Below, one piece after another: positions 37,269 to 46,400 of a stretch of DNA of 50,997 bases. Positions within the stretch are counted from its first letter, which is position 1. Each line of letters starts with the position of its first letter. The position numbers and the translations under genes were made by a program. The notes under the pieces are model-generated. The model was not told the DNA's origin, did not search any database, and saw only the letters and a list, made by a program, of their open reading frames with translations. This stretch comes from Candidatus Endobugula sertula (GTDB lineage: Bacteria > Pseudomonadota > Gammaproteobacteria > Pseudomonadales > Cellvibrionaceae), in contig MDLC01000020.1 of assembly GCA_001723645.1 (NCBI GenBank), positions 1 through 50,997 of the forward strand. Direction: 5' to 3'.

Positions 37269-37982
37269 ATGAAAGCACGTAATTATTTATGTTTTTTTTC
37301 ACTATTTCTTTTTATCAATAATAGCTGGGGGAGCGAATATACGGATTTAGCACATTTAGTCCGCCTATCAGAGAATTATTTACAACAACAGCTCTATAAA
37401 GAAATACCTTTTGAGGACCGAAACAATATAAAAATTAGCAGCCGTCCATTAGATTATCGTCTCAAACTCGCACCCTGTGACAAATCTTTGACATTTAAAG
37501 ATAGGTATAACCAACCCATCAGAGGCAATATCTCCATTAAAGTATCATGCCAAGGAATTAACTCATGGGCTGTGTATATAAAGCACCGTGTTGGCCTGGA
37601 AAAAGACATTCTTGTGTTGAAAACAGATCTACCCAAAAACCATATATTAAGAAAAGAAGATTTAAGCACGATAAAACGAGATATCTATACATTGCGCTCA
37701 GGCTATCTCAATAATTCATCACTCATTGTTGGCCACCAACTCAAACGCGCACTTAAAGCAGGAACAATGATTTACCACTCAGTATTACTGAAGCCTCATA
37801 TTATTAAAAAAGGAGATACCATCAACATCGTTGCACAATTAGGCAGTTTATCGGTAATAACCCCCGGTATTGCATTAAAGGGCGGACATAAAGGCGAGCA
37901 AATCGATGTTGAAAACCGGCTTTCCTCCCGTATTATTCGCGCTGAAATTGTAGGCCCAAATACTGTAGCCGTAGTATTGTAA
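37269..37982 (+). CDS. flgA: Flagellar P-ring assembly chaperone FlgA
   Basis: 237 residues with a signal peptide (NYLCFFSLFLFINNSWGS). FlgA works in the periplasm to assemble the FlgI P-ring. The C-terminal half is the SAF-like domain (LKTDLPKNHILRKEDLSTIK, AGTMIYHSVLLKPHIIKKGD) ending VVAQLGSLSV... GGHKGEQIDVEN. It is divergent from cheV and followed by flgM and flgN. Confidence 0.92.
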   Translation: MKARNYLCFFSLFLFINNSWGSEYTDLAHLVRLSENYLQQQLYKEIPFEDRNNIKISSRPLDYRLKLAPCDKSLTFKDRYNQPIRGNISIKVSCQGINSWAVYIKHRVGLEKDILVLKTDLPKNHILRKEDLSTIKRDIYTLRSGYLNNSSLIVGHQLKRALKAGTMIYHSVLLKPHIIKKGDTINIVAQLGSLSVITPGIALKGGHKGEQIDVENRLSSRIIRAEIVGPNTVAVVL

Positions 37983-38111
37983 CGATGATTGAAGTCCATT
38001 AATCATAATCGCCATCTTTAATCCATTACTTTTATATAATGGAAAGTATTAAGTCATTTTCATTGACTGGATAAATGACAAAAAACATCTACAATTATTG
38101 AATATAGGAAC

Positions 38112-38138
38112 TAAAGTTTCATAAAGTAGAGCCGATAA
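38112..38138 (+). promoter_or_regulatory. Sigma-28 (FliA) promoter of flgM
   Basis: TAAAGTTT (38112-38119), an 11-base spacer, then GCCGATAA (38131-38138): an exact match to the FliA consensus. Transcription should start near 38148, about 70 bases before flgM. This places flgM, the anti-sigma-28 factor, in the late flagellar class and forms the usual feedback loop. Confidence 0.9.
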
Positions 38139-38216
38139 GCAAGATATAAAGACCCTAATGACTCATATGCCCATAAAATAAATGCCACGGTTGAATAGAA
38201 ACAGTCGAGAAAAGTG

Positions 38217-38516
38217 ATGGTTATTAATACAAGTAACGATATAACACCGAAAACAACTTCTCAAGAAAATTATACGTTGAATACAGCAGCTTCATCCGCA
38301 GAAAAACCGTCTGACAAGCACACACCAACCGATAGTAAAGATCAAGTACAACTCAGCCAAGAAGCACTATTATTTAAGCATCTGCAATCTAAAATCCAGG
38401 AATCTACTGGGATAGACAGTTCAAGAGTAGAAGATATTCAGCAACGTATTGCCAATGGTAGCTATATCATTAATAGCGAAAATATTGCAGAAAAACTAAT
38501 ACAACAGGACTCTTAA
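38217..38516 (+). CDS. flgM: Anti-sigma-28 factor FlgM
   Basis: 99 residues. FlgM binds FliA until it is exported through the finished hook. The disordered N-terminal half (Ser/Thr/Asn-rich) and the helical C-terminal half (DQVQLSQEALLFKHLQSKI, VEDIQQRIANGSYIINSENI, AEKLIQQ) match the family. An ATG at 38217 follows GAGAAAA; a GTG one codon earlier is possible. It is driven by the FliA-type promoter at 38112-38138. Confidence 0.93.
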   Translation: MVINTSNDITPKTTSQENYTLNTAASSAEKPSDKHTPTDSKDQVQLSQEALLFKHLQSKIQESTGIDSSRVEDIQQRIANGSYIINSENIAEKLIQQDS

Positions 38517-38648
38517 CTAAACTCACCACTGTATTGACATTCCCTTTTATCGACATGCCTTTCCCTGCATAAGACATTTATGGCATTTTTTTGCTTTAAC
38601 TTATCTAATGATAGATTAAAAACAACCTATTGCAGAGAGAAGCACGTG

Positions 38649-39122
38649 ATGAATTATAACCTTGACATCATTAAAGACATGATTCAAAAAGACCTTAATA
38701 TCAGCCAACAATTACTCACTTTGCTAAAAAAAGAGACACCTCTTATTCAACACCATGATTACCAAGCTATTAAACATATTCTACTGGATAAAGCACCGTT
38801 GCTAGATCAACTTAAAAGGCATGCTGATCTACGTAAGGAATGGCTGTTATCTTTATACAAAGTCGCCGATAAGCATCATTGGAATACATTTTTAGCATCC
38901 TTTAATACACCGGAAATAGAAGCTCAATGGGCAAAAATCAATGAAAATATTGCCAAATGCAAAGCCCTTAACGAAACCAATGGCATCATGATCAACCGAG
39001 GTCAAAAAACCTACTCACAACTATTACAATTATTGAAAGGTGGAAGCCAATCTACCGAGCTGTATAATGCAAAAGGAGGCAAACAATCCAATAGCTATAG
39101 CTGTCAGGTTACAAAGGCATAA
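38649..39122 (+). CDS. flgN: Flagellar export chaperone FlgN
   Basis: 157 residues, mostly helical with hydrophobic heptads (SQQLLTLLKKETPLIQHHDY) and the C-terminal NETNGIMINRGQKTYSQLLQ segment that characterises FlgN. It carries unfolded FlgK and FlgL to the export gate. The ATG at 38649 follows a GAGAG-like site; longer in-frame starts give a non-family N-terminus. It follows flgM in the same direction. Confidence 0.85.
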   Translation: MNYNLDIIKDMIQKDLNISQQLLTLLKKETPLIQHHDYQAIKHILLDKAPLLDQLKRHADLRKEWLLSLYKVADKHHWNTFLASFNTPEIEAQWAKINENIAKCKALNETNGIMINRGQKTYSQLLQLLKGGSQSTELYNAKGGKQSNSYSCQVTKA

Positions 39123-39148
39123 TGATAGGTATGAAACTTTACTATCAT
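39122..39148 (+). terminator. Hairpin at the end of flgN
   Basis: atgatag (39122-39128) and ctatcat (39142-39148) form a perfect 7-bp stem with a 13-base loop right at the flgN stop. No T-run follows, so it is a weak terminator candidate. Confidence 0.3.
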
Positions 39149-39295
39149 CAAAAATTCACTTGATATCTCAACAGGCATATTCCACTTTCGCTCTTACGTA
39201 AGCGCTAAGGCAACCATTTACCAGCTGAAAAGACACGGGGAAAGGCGCGATCCCTATGTTTTCTATTAATTCTTATCTGCTGTGATGAATACCTC

Positions 39296-39335
39296 CCACC
39301 TTCTTTGATAACACAGTGTCAATCAAAGAAGGTGG
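39296..39335. repeat. Perfect 14-bp inverted repeat (hairpin)
   Basis: ccaccttctttgat (39296-39309) and atcaaagaaggtgg (39322-39335) are exact inverted copies with a 12-base centre that itself contains acac-a-gtgt. It lies 31 bases upstream of the start codon of the IS110 relic. It may be the end or the insertion target of that element, or a terminator for flgMN. Confidence 0.7.
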
Positions 39336-39366
39336 AAGTATCTATCCACTTAAAGAGGCACTCATC

Positions 39367-39615
39367 ATGAGCAATACTACTACTATTGGCATCGACTTAG
39401 CCAACTCTGTTTTTTCAACGTTGTGGACTGAATAAAGTCATTTTTAACAAACCCATCTCTTGTACAACTCATTGATAGGATACGACAACACCCCAATGCA
39501 CGGAAGCTTGTGGCAGTCCTCACCATTAGGCGAGGACCTTTATCCATATGGGACACACGGTTCGATTGCTTCTGGCTCAACATGTGAAAGCCCTCTCTCG
39601 TGGCAACATAAGTCA
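39367..39615 (+). mobile_element. IS110-family transposase relic (N-terminal part)
   Basis: ATG at 39367 gives MSNTTTIGIDLANSVF, the DEDD-type start of IS110 transposases (catalytic Asp in GIDLA), and stops at 39433-39435. Other frames continue the same protein: CGLNKVIFNKPIS, LVQLIDRIRQHPNA, TEACGSPHH, an amber codon at 39527-39529 where Trp is expected, then ARTFIHMGHTVRLLLAQHVK and ALSRGN. At least two frameshifts and two stops. The C-terminal two thirds are missing. Confidence 0.85.
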
Positions 39616-39648
39616 TGTTCAAGCTTTTTTGTTCTACATATAAAACAT

Positions 39649-39954
39649 TTACTCAGATTGTATGCTTCTAATGTTTTCTATGTGACAATGCATGGATTTA
39701 GATAACAAAAGCTTTTTGAAGTCTGAACGACGCTTAAAGTAAAGTACCCTTGAGCCGTTAGGAAAGTGTACTTCTGTTACCACTTTTATACCTTTCATCA
39801 CTTTAGGTTTAAGATCTAACATATTCTGTGAACATTGTGGCTCAATAGAGCACGTTACTTTGCAACCTCCTATACTACACTTGTTAGTGATTTTATGAGC
39901 ATTAGCGTTAACCAGCAATGGTACCAACACCATACAAAATAATATTAAACGCAT
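39649..39954 (-). CDS. Hypothetical secreted Cys-containing protein
   Basis: 101 residues: signal peptide (LILFCMVLVPLLVNANA) and a short mature chain with five Cys (KCSIGGCKVTCSIEPQC, SMHC), so disulfide bonds are likely. It then has a conserved-looking VTEVHFPNGSRVLYFKRRSD stretch. No family recognised. The ATG at 39954 has GAGGAA in front; an in-frame TTG upstream is less likely. It lies between transposon relics, so it may be a passenger gene. Confidence 0.65.
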   Translation of the reverse strand: MRLILFCMVLVPLLVNANAHKITNKCSIGGCKVTCSIEPQCSQNMLDLKPKVMKGIKVVTEVHFPNGSRVLYFKRRSDFKKLLLSKSMHCHIENIRSIQSE

Positions 39955-40465
39955 TTTTAGTTTCCTCACTGTCAATCTTTAAGCGTTTTACATGTAAAAC
40001 GATCGGTATTTTATTTAATCAATCTTTCGTGACCCCAACCCTCATTAGCTAAAAGCAATGTGGCTTTCCTCTCCTCTGGCTCATCCAAAGTTTTAAGGTC
40101 TTTTCTGATCTGTCCATATTTGCTAGAAAGTCATTATTGTAAAAAAAGCTGATCTGGTGATAAGCCAATTGTCACCAAACACAGCGGTTTCACAAAAAAA
40201 CCAGAAACTATGAACGCTAATGGTAAAGTGAACGTTCTGCAACAAATTCTGTTAAAAATTACGCGACAAAAAAAAGTAGAAATGGTGTCGCAGTTAGTGG
40301 GATACACAGGACATCATTTGGCACAAGCGGTTCCCGACTATTGGCTTTGGCAGAGTCTCTCAGTTCTATCACTAAAATATCGCAAAGCTATAGATCCCCC
40401 GCTTTAGCCGGGGGAATTTTAAGATAGAGACTTGAATGATACAGTTACAATATACCTTAAATCAC
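39955..40465. other. Junk gap with a GC-rich hairpin
   Basis: No gene supported. A 65-codon plus-strand frame at 40210-40407 has no recognisable motif and is not called. At 40395-40415 tcccccg and cggggga flank ctttagc, a strong hairpin of the kind found at IS200/IS605 ends, although a terminator for the gene at 40466-41176 is also possible (the plus strand continues aatttt). Confidence 0.45.
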
Positions 40466-41176
40466 TTACTCAAGATTATCCTTAAGTCGAAAGATCTTCA
40501 TAACATCACCGTCAATATTACAATCAAATTTGGCATTACGTTCATTATTCTCGTCAGACCTACTCTCCCACTGTAAACCACAACTTCCACCTTTTGTAGG
40601 ACCTTCTGTCCGAATAACAAATGTATCTCTGCTACTATTGACGATTTTTATAAAGGAAGCCTCTTCATCACCACAGTCGAATTTGGCATTGCGTTCATTA
40701 TAACCAGCATCATTGACAACCTTGCCCCACTGTAAGCCACATAGTCTATCTGTGTGGCTTTGTATGGAGTAAAGCTGCCCTTCAATTTCCAAAGTCCCTT
40801 CAATTTTTTTCGTTATTTTCAAAAGAAGATCATCACCTTGATTATTACAATCGAACTTAGCTTCACGTTCATGCTCATTAATAGCCTTGCCCCACTGGAG
40901 ACCACAATTTCTATCTTGGCTATGAATGCGCACAGGATAAAATTGGTTTGCATACATTTCCTTAACCATTTCTGAGTTTATTGCTATTTTGGTAGGATTC
41001 TTCATCCTGCTCCAAAAATAAGTATCACTTTGTTGGGCTTGTGCAGTTATCGATACCATTGAAAGCATGAATGCACACAACATCCCTAACATTACGAAAA
41101 TATTTCTTTTGGAAAAGGTATGACCCCAGCTTTCCTTACTCGTTATATCAAAGCTTGTATTTACACCTAAGTACAT
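40466..41176 (-). CDS. Secreted protein with three internal CGLQW...AKFDC repeats
   Basis: 236 residues. A hydrophobic segment near residues 28-47 (FVMLGMLCAFMLSMVSITAQ) looks like a signal peptide that starts internally, so the true start may be the ATG of this segment. The mature part is three repeats of about 50 residues, each with CGLQWGK/CGLQWE followed by NE(x)ER(N)AKFDC, so six Cys in all. Three repeats of this length with an aromatic core suggest a beta-trefoil-like fold, which often binds sugars or proteins, but I do not recognise the family. It lies in the junk island between flgN and flgL. Confidence 0.7.
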   Translation of the reverse strand: MYLGVNTSFDITSKESWGHTFSKRNIFVMLGMLCAFMLSMVSITAQAQQSDTYFWSRMKNPTKIAINSEMVKEMYANQFYPVRIHSQDRNCGLQWGKAINEHEREAKFDCNNQGDDLLLKITKKIEGTLEIEGQLYSIQSHTDRLCGLQWGKVVNDAGYNERNAKFDCGDEEASFIKIVNSSRDTFVIRTEGPTKGGSCGLQWESRSDENNERNAKFDCNIDGDVMKIFRLKDNLE

Positions 41177-41754
41177 AATAATAAATCCTCTTTAGAATGA
41201 GTGAACGTTTTTCTATATTATCATTGTTATCCTGCTGACTTTCAAAAAATAAATACGTGCACGTTGTAATACACGCCTGTATCAATATGGCGCTTTTACT
41301 CGTACCAACAAATGATTTAATTTTCGAGTTTTATTAATCCATTAAAAAAGCAATGCCACCTGCCATATCGATTTATAAATATCAACTGTCGTTTTGACAG
41401 AAATTTCCACATTGTTTGTTAAAAATAAAAAATAGATGTAAACAATGATCACCTGTCGTCATAAATATGATTTGATGTATAATCTTCCACAGCAAAAGTC
41501 GCTAAATGTATTAAATATATCTGTAGACACTAATTACAGATGAAGAGTGTGACACAGTTAAGGGGGATGCATTCTTATGCATCACTGAATTCACTGTCTT
41601 TTTTTGATTTGTTTCGTATATGTTGTGGTCATACTGTTTCAAAACTCAAATAATATTTTATATGACGTCAATTTTATTCTGCAATTCAGTGTTAATATAG
41701 GTGTCATAGGTTCAAATACAGTAGGTCAAGAGTCAATTTCATTAAGTGACACCT
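41177..41754. other. AT-rich gap with a cluster of small dyads
   Basis: No gene seen. Three dyads follow each other: tctgta/tacaga (41520-41540), gtgtgacac (around 41548) and gatgcat-tctt-atgcatc (41566-41583, perfect 7-bp stem). Another small hairpin, ctgtc-gttttgacag, lies near 41386-41400. Confidence 0.4.
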
Positions 41755-41939
41755 CACTGAGGGGATTTTTACCGCCATATTTACCTGATGTTAATCCTAT
41801 AGAAAAAATTTTTGGTGTATTGAAAAAAAGAAGACCGTTCATGCCAAAAGAAACTTCATTAGATAAAATAGTCTGTTCAATTTTATGGAGGAATAGTTAT
41901 ATCAAAATGCCGCACGCAAGCTTATCACATTGTCATTGA
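41755..41939 (+). mobile_element. IS630-like transposase fragment
   Basis: The frame reads RGFLPPYLPDVNPIEKIFGV then LKKRRPFMPKETSL. This is the C-terminal DDE motif of IS630-type transposases (LPPYSPDLNPIE with the last catalytic Glu). Only about 60 residues remain, with no N-terminal domain, so it is dead. Confidence 0.75.
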
Positions 41940-42131
41940 CATGGGCTTAGTTAGTGACTAAAGCAAAGGTAAGATTGGACATAAAATGGACAGCCACTCC
42001 AAAGCTTAGATAAAAAGCAGGAAAAAGTTTTGTGTTTCTAAAAATTATTCTGGAAAATGACGACTGTATATCAAGACATTACATAATTTTTAGCCCAGTG
42101 TTACAGAATCCTGACTATCCCCCAAGTAATA

Positions 42132-43397
42132 CTATAAACGACTAAATAAATTCAATTTCGTAATGCGAAGAAAAGTAGCCTGAGCAGCCTGCAGCACTAA
42201 TGTTTGTGCCGATAAACGACTAGCAGCCTCAGCATAATCAACATCCCGCAAATCCGATAAAATAGTATTAGAAACCAACTCTGTGTCAAAATGTTGCTCT
42301 TCCGTACTATCTAGTGTATTTATCCTGGCCCCAATTTTTGTCACTGTTTCTGCAATAGTATCTTGGGTCGAGTCAAGATTGGATAAAGTACTAGCCACAA
42401 CAGAACGCACACGGTCTCTCGTCATTTGTGAGCCATCAAAAGCATTTAGCGCGTCACGAAAACGCATTAAGGTAGTTAGTATATCCTGATTATTAGATGA
42501 ATCAATAAATAGCTTGTCACCGATTAAGCCCGAACCTGTATCATTTGATGCAGGATTCCCTACTATTCTCACAGCTACTCCATGATAGGTTAATTGTTCT
42601 CCTGAAACATAACGATGGTTAGATTCAATCACTTTACCTGTAGACTTTTCAGTAATTGTAAAATTTTTCCCCGGCGGGTTTATATCGTTATCATCATTAA
42701 ATGATATCACCATATCTTCAGGATAAAAGTCGTCATACGCTATCTGATCGACGACTTCTCCAATAGAAATAGATAACGGTGGATTAGAACGATTACTCGG
42801 ACTTATAGAGGTATTTACCGTATTATTAGCACTGGGAATATCAACAAAAAGTGCTTTACCTGAATCACTAGATTGCACAAAGCTATTATTATCTACTTTG
42901 ATATTAATACTTCCTTCATCTCCCTGAAAACTAAAACCATTGACACTATCACCCACAAAAGCGGGAGAGTTACTTTTGTAACCAGAAAAAATATAATCGC
43001 CATTGGAATTTCGTGTATTCGCTAAGCCTACTAGTTCATTGATGCGTATATCCACTTCTGCCGCCAATGCCGAATATTCACTCGCTGAAAGTGTCGCTGT
43101 ATTACCCGCTTGAACAGCCAGTTCTTCAACACGTTGTACCAGATTATTAACACTATTTAAAGCCTCCTCTTCTGCCACCAAATTATTTTTTGATAGCGTT
43201 ATATTTTTTTTATACTGTTCAATTGATGAAATGTTATCAATAAGTTGTTGCATGCGCGTTGATGCCACCGGATCATCAGCAGCAGAAAGCACTTTTTTCC
43301 CAGTGGATAATTGTTCTTGTGTTTTAGCGATTTCCTGATTGACTTTAGCCATATTATTATTGGCGATATTAAAAGTGTGTAGGGTAGAAATACGCAT
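42132..43397 (-). CDS. flgL: Hook-filament junction protein FlgL
   Basis: 421 residues. FlgL links hook to filament under FlgK. The flagellin-like N-terminal helix (ANNNMAKVNQEIAKTQEQLS, TGKKVLSAADDPVASTRMQQ) and C-terminal helix (SDLRDVDYAEAASRLSAQTL, VLQAAQATFLRITKLNLFSR) are complete. It follows flgK with 17 bases between and is the last gene of the flgFGHIJKL block; transposon relics begin just past it. Confidence 0.95.
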   Translation of the reverse strand: MRISTLHTFNIANNNMAKVNQEIAKTQEQLSTGKKVLSAADDPVASTRMQQLIDNISSIEQYKKNITLSKNNLVAEEEALNSVNNLVQRVEELAVQAGNTATLSASEYSALAAEVDIRINELVGLANTRNSNGDYIFSGYKSNSPAFVGDSVNGFSFQGDEGSINIKVDNNSFVQSSDSGKALFVDIPSANNTVNTSISPSNRSNPPLSISIGEVVDQIAYDDFYPEDMVISFNDDNDINPPGKNFTITEKSTGKVIESNHRYVSGEQLTYHGVAVRIVGNPASNDTGSGLIGDKLFIDSSNNQDILTTLMRFRDALNAFDGSQMTRDRVRSVVASTLSNLDSTQDTIAETVTKIGARINTLDSTEEQHFDTELVSNTILSDLRDVDYAEAASRLSAQTLVLQAAQATFLRITKLNLFSRL

Positions 43398-43414
43398 ATT
43401 ATCGACTCTCGCTT

Positions 43415-46400
43415 TTAAAAGCTGTTTAGTAGCCTGTCAAATATTTCCCGAACAACTTTAATAACTTGAGAGTTAGCTGCATAAAGTTGCTCAAAACGAA
43501 TGAGATCGGCAGCCTCTTCGTCCAAATTAACACCAGAAACTGAATTCCGTAAATCAATTGTCTGATCCAGTACATGTTTAGCCGCATCTGTACTATTTTG
43601 TGAAGTGTTGGCTTTAATACCAACAGTTTCAATTAATTGATTATAAGCATCATTATAGCTAAAACCACTATTTTCAATCGTCCGTTGTTGTTGCAAAGCG
43701 ACCATCGCTAAGCCGTTGCGGTTATCAAGTGCAGCATCAGTGTTAAAATCAATAGTGAAGGAATCCCCCTGCTGTGGGTTACCGGAAATATTTGCCTGCA
43801 AGCCTAAATAAGAGGAGCGAGCAAAAGTTGTTGCGGAGCTATCACCGAATAAACCGCTAATAGTAGGCGTAGTAGTTAACACTATATTGTTTGCTAAACT
43901 AATATCAATTTTTCCACCGACAACCGTATCCGTTGTCGTTCCTGCACCAACACCAATTAATTTTATATCAGCATTGCTACCGTCATTCACTTCTATAATT
44001 TCTCCAGCGGTTGCTTCTAACTGTACACTTAAGTCATCCCCCTGTGTTGAGTGCACTTGAATATAGAATTCATTATTCACCACATCAAAAGCACTAACCG
44101 CATAAATACCCAGGTTGCTGAGAGTACTATCATTATTAATTCGATTCACTAAATAATCATTAAAGTCTTCACCATTATTTAAGTTTGGAGAGGGTACAAC
44201 CGAGTCAAGTGCAGCACCTTCATATTCAACTAGGTCCTGACCATTGAGAGTGATTTGCAGTGGTGTTGTAAAACTTAATGAGAAGTCTCTAAGTTCCATA
44301 TAATTAAACGCTGTTGAACTAACTCCATCAATATTATCAAAGAGGCTAGCCGTGCTTCTTGCACTTGCACTCGCTATTGATACAACATTCTGAGTTGTTG
44401 TTGCACCTGTGGCAAGGTATGTGTGTGTAAAGGTAAACGTTTCAGCAGGATAATCATTAGCAGTTGTTCCTGTACCACTAATACCATCGGCACCAGCAAC
44501 GGTAGTATAAGTGGTACTTTCAATCATTAACCCCAGTAACGCATTTGCCTGCCCTGCTGGTGCGTTATCCAATCCACCATCGGGATCAGCATTGTAATTT
44601 TGCAAAGTAATGTCTCCAGCACCATCATCCAGAGACAAAAAACCTAAACTTCCGGTATCTGTAATATAAGCTCTAACTCGACTTGCCGCTAAATCATCAT
44701 TGATATCTGATAATAATGTTGTGTTATTTGTAACCGCTGCAGAATTGATAGTCACAACAAAAGTACCATCATTAGCTGCGCCTACTGTATTGGCCACGAC
44801 AACATCAAATGAAAACTGGTTTGCTGTACCGCTAAAATCAGTCACTGCAAATGTAGGGGCTGTCGTTGTCGGCTGCAAGTCCGCCTTTACTCCAGCAGGT
44901 AAACCAACAACAGTTCCATCACTGACAACGGTAGTTTCACCAATATCACGACTGAACAAATTATTTTCAATACCTGGAACATAAACCTGATTACGAATGG
45001 GGGGTACAAGTTGTGTGGGATTAGCTATATCCGAATTATCCAAAATGTCATACGTTGTCGAGGTCGTAAACTTAACTATTAAGGGTGGTGACAATTCACC
45101 AGTTTGTGAAAACAATGGCAACATCTGTCCATAAGAGTTAACCAAGCTTTGAACTTCTCCTGCAGAAATACTCGCATTACCTAGATTTCCCAAGGACGTA
45201 TCAGTTAATATAGGACTACCAAGAGCAACATCCTGTGGAGTCAACGACTGAACAGAAAAGTCTCTAGCGCCAAATCGAGAAGGTTGTATTAAAAACTTAT
45301 CTCCACTAGCAAAATGTCCTGAAGTAATATCAAACGACAAACCATCAAAAGTAATACTTGTGGGAAAATTAGTAGGCATGATACTGGAAGACACGTCAAT
45401 ATTATCCACTAATCGGGTTACACGATAAACATTACTCGTAGTATCAATCGATAAAAGATAATCACTGGTCGTCAACTGAGAAGCATCAGTGATACTTAAA
45501 GATACCCCAGGGTTAGCATCTGCATTTCCTGCAGACGGAGAAATACGATTAGCAGATATTTCAGCATTATTAATATCAACAAAAATATTATTACCAAAGG
45601 TATTATTCAGTGTAATACCCTGTTGCTGTAACTGATTAAAATTATCAGCCACTAACAAACCTATACGCCCTAAATCATTAAATCCAGGGTCAATCACTGT
45701 TTGTTTGAAATGTAAAAGCCCACCAATTTCACCACTACTGAAAACACTGGTAATAGGATCAGAAATACCTGCGTCTGCCATTAATATCTCTGGTCTTAAT
45801 GGATCAAACTCATTTTGCCCTAAACGAATAGGTGTGGTCTGAAAACCGAGCACTAAAGGGAGACCATGACCTATCATAACGTTAACCTGATTATCATCCT
45901 GAGCTGTCACTTGTACCGCCACTAATTCAGATAATTGCTTTAAAGCTTCATCGCGCTGATCTAAAAGGTCATTAGCAGGATTATCACTTGAGGCACCGGA
46001 TGAATCAGCCAGCGCTCGATTTAGTTGAGCAATATTGTCTACTAAATTATTAACTTTATTAATAGCAACTCTCAGGTTTTCATTAACGCCATCATTAATA
46101 TTATCAAGGCGAGAATATAAGGTGTTAAAACGATCTGCCAAATTACCTGATTCACTGATAAACAACTGTCTGGATGCTACCGATGTTGGTTCATCCGTCA
46201 CATTTTGCACAACAGAAAAGAATGATTGTAAACCTTCTGTTAAACCTGATGACTGATTGGATAATAATTCATTAAATTGAAGAATATTGTTATTATAGGC
46301 ATCTAACTCGTTAAATAGTGTAGTATCTTGCCGTGTCTGTGCAATAATAAAATCATTCACTACTCGCTCTATTTTAGTAGTGAATGCTCCGTTCCCCAGG

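Noticed and set aside
40210-40407. 65-codon plus-strand ORF
   Set aside because: No family resemblance and it runs into the GC-rich hairpin; kept as non-coding.
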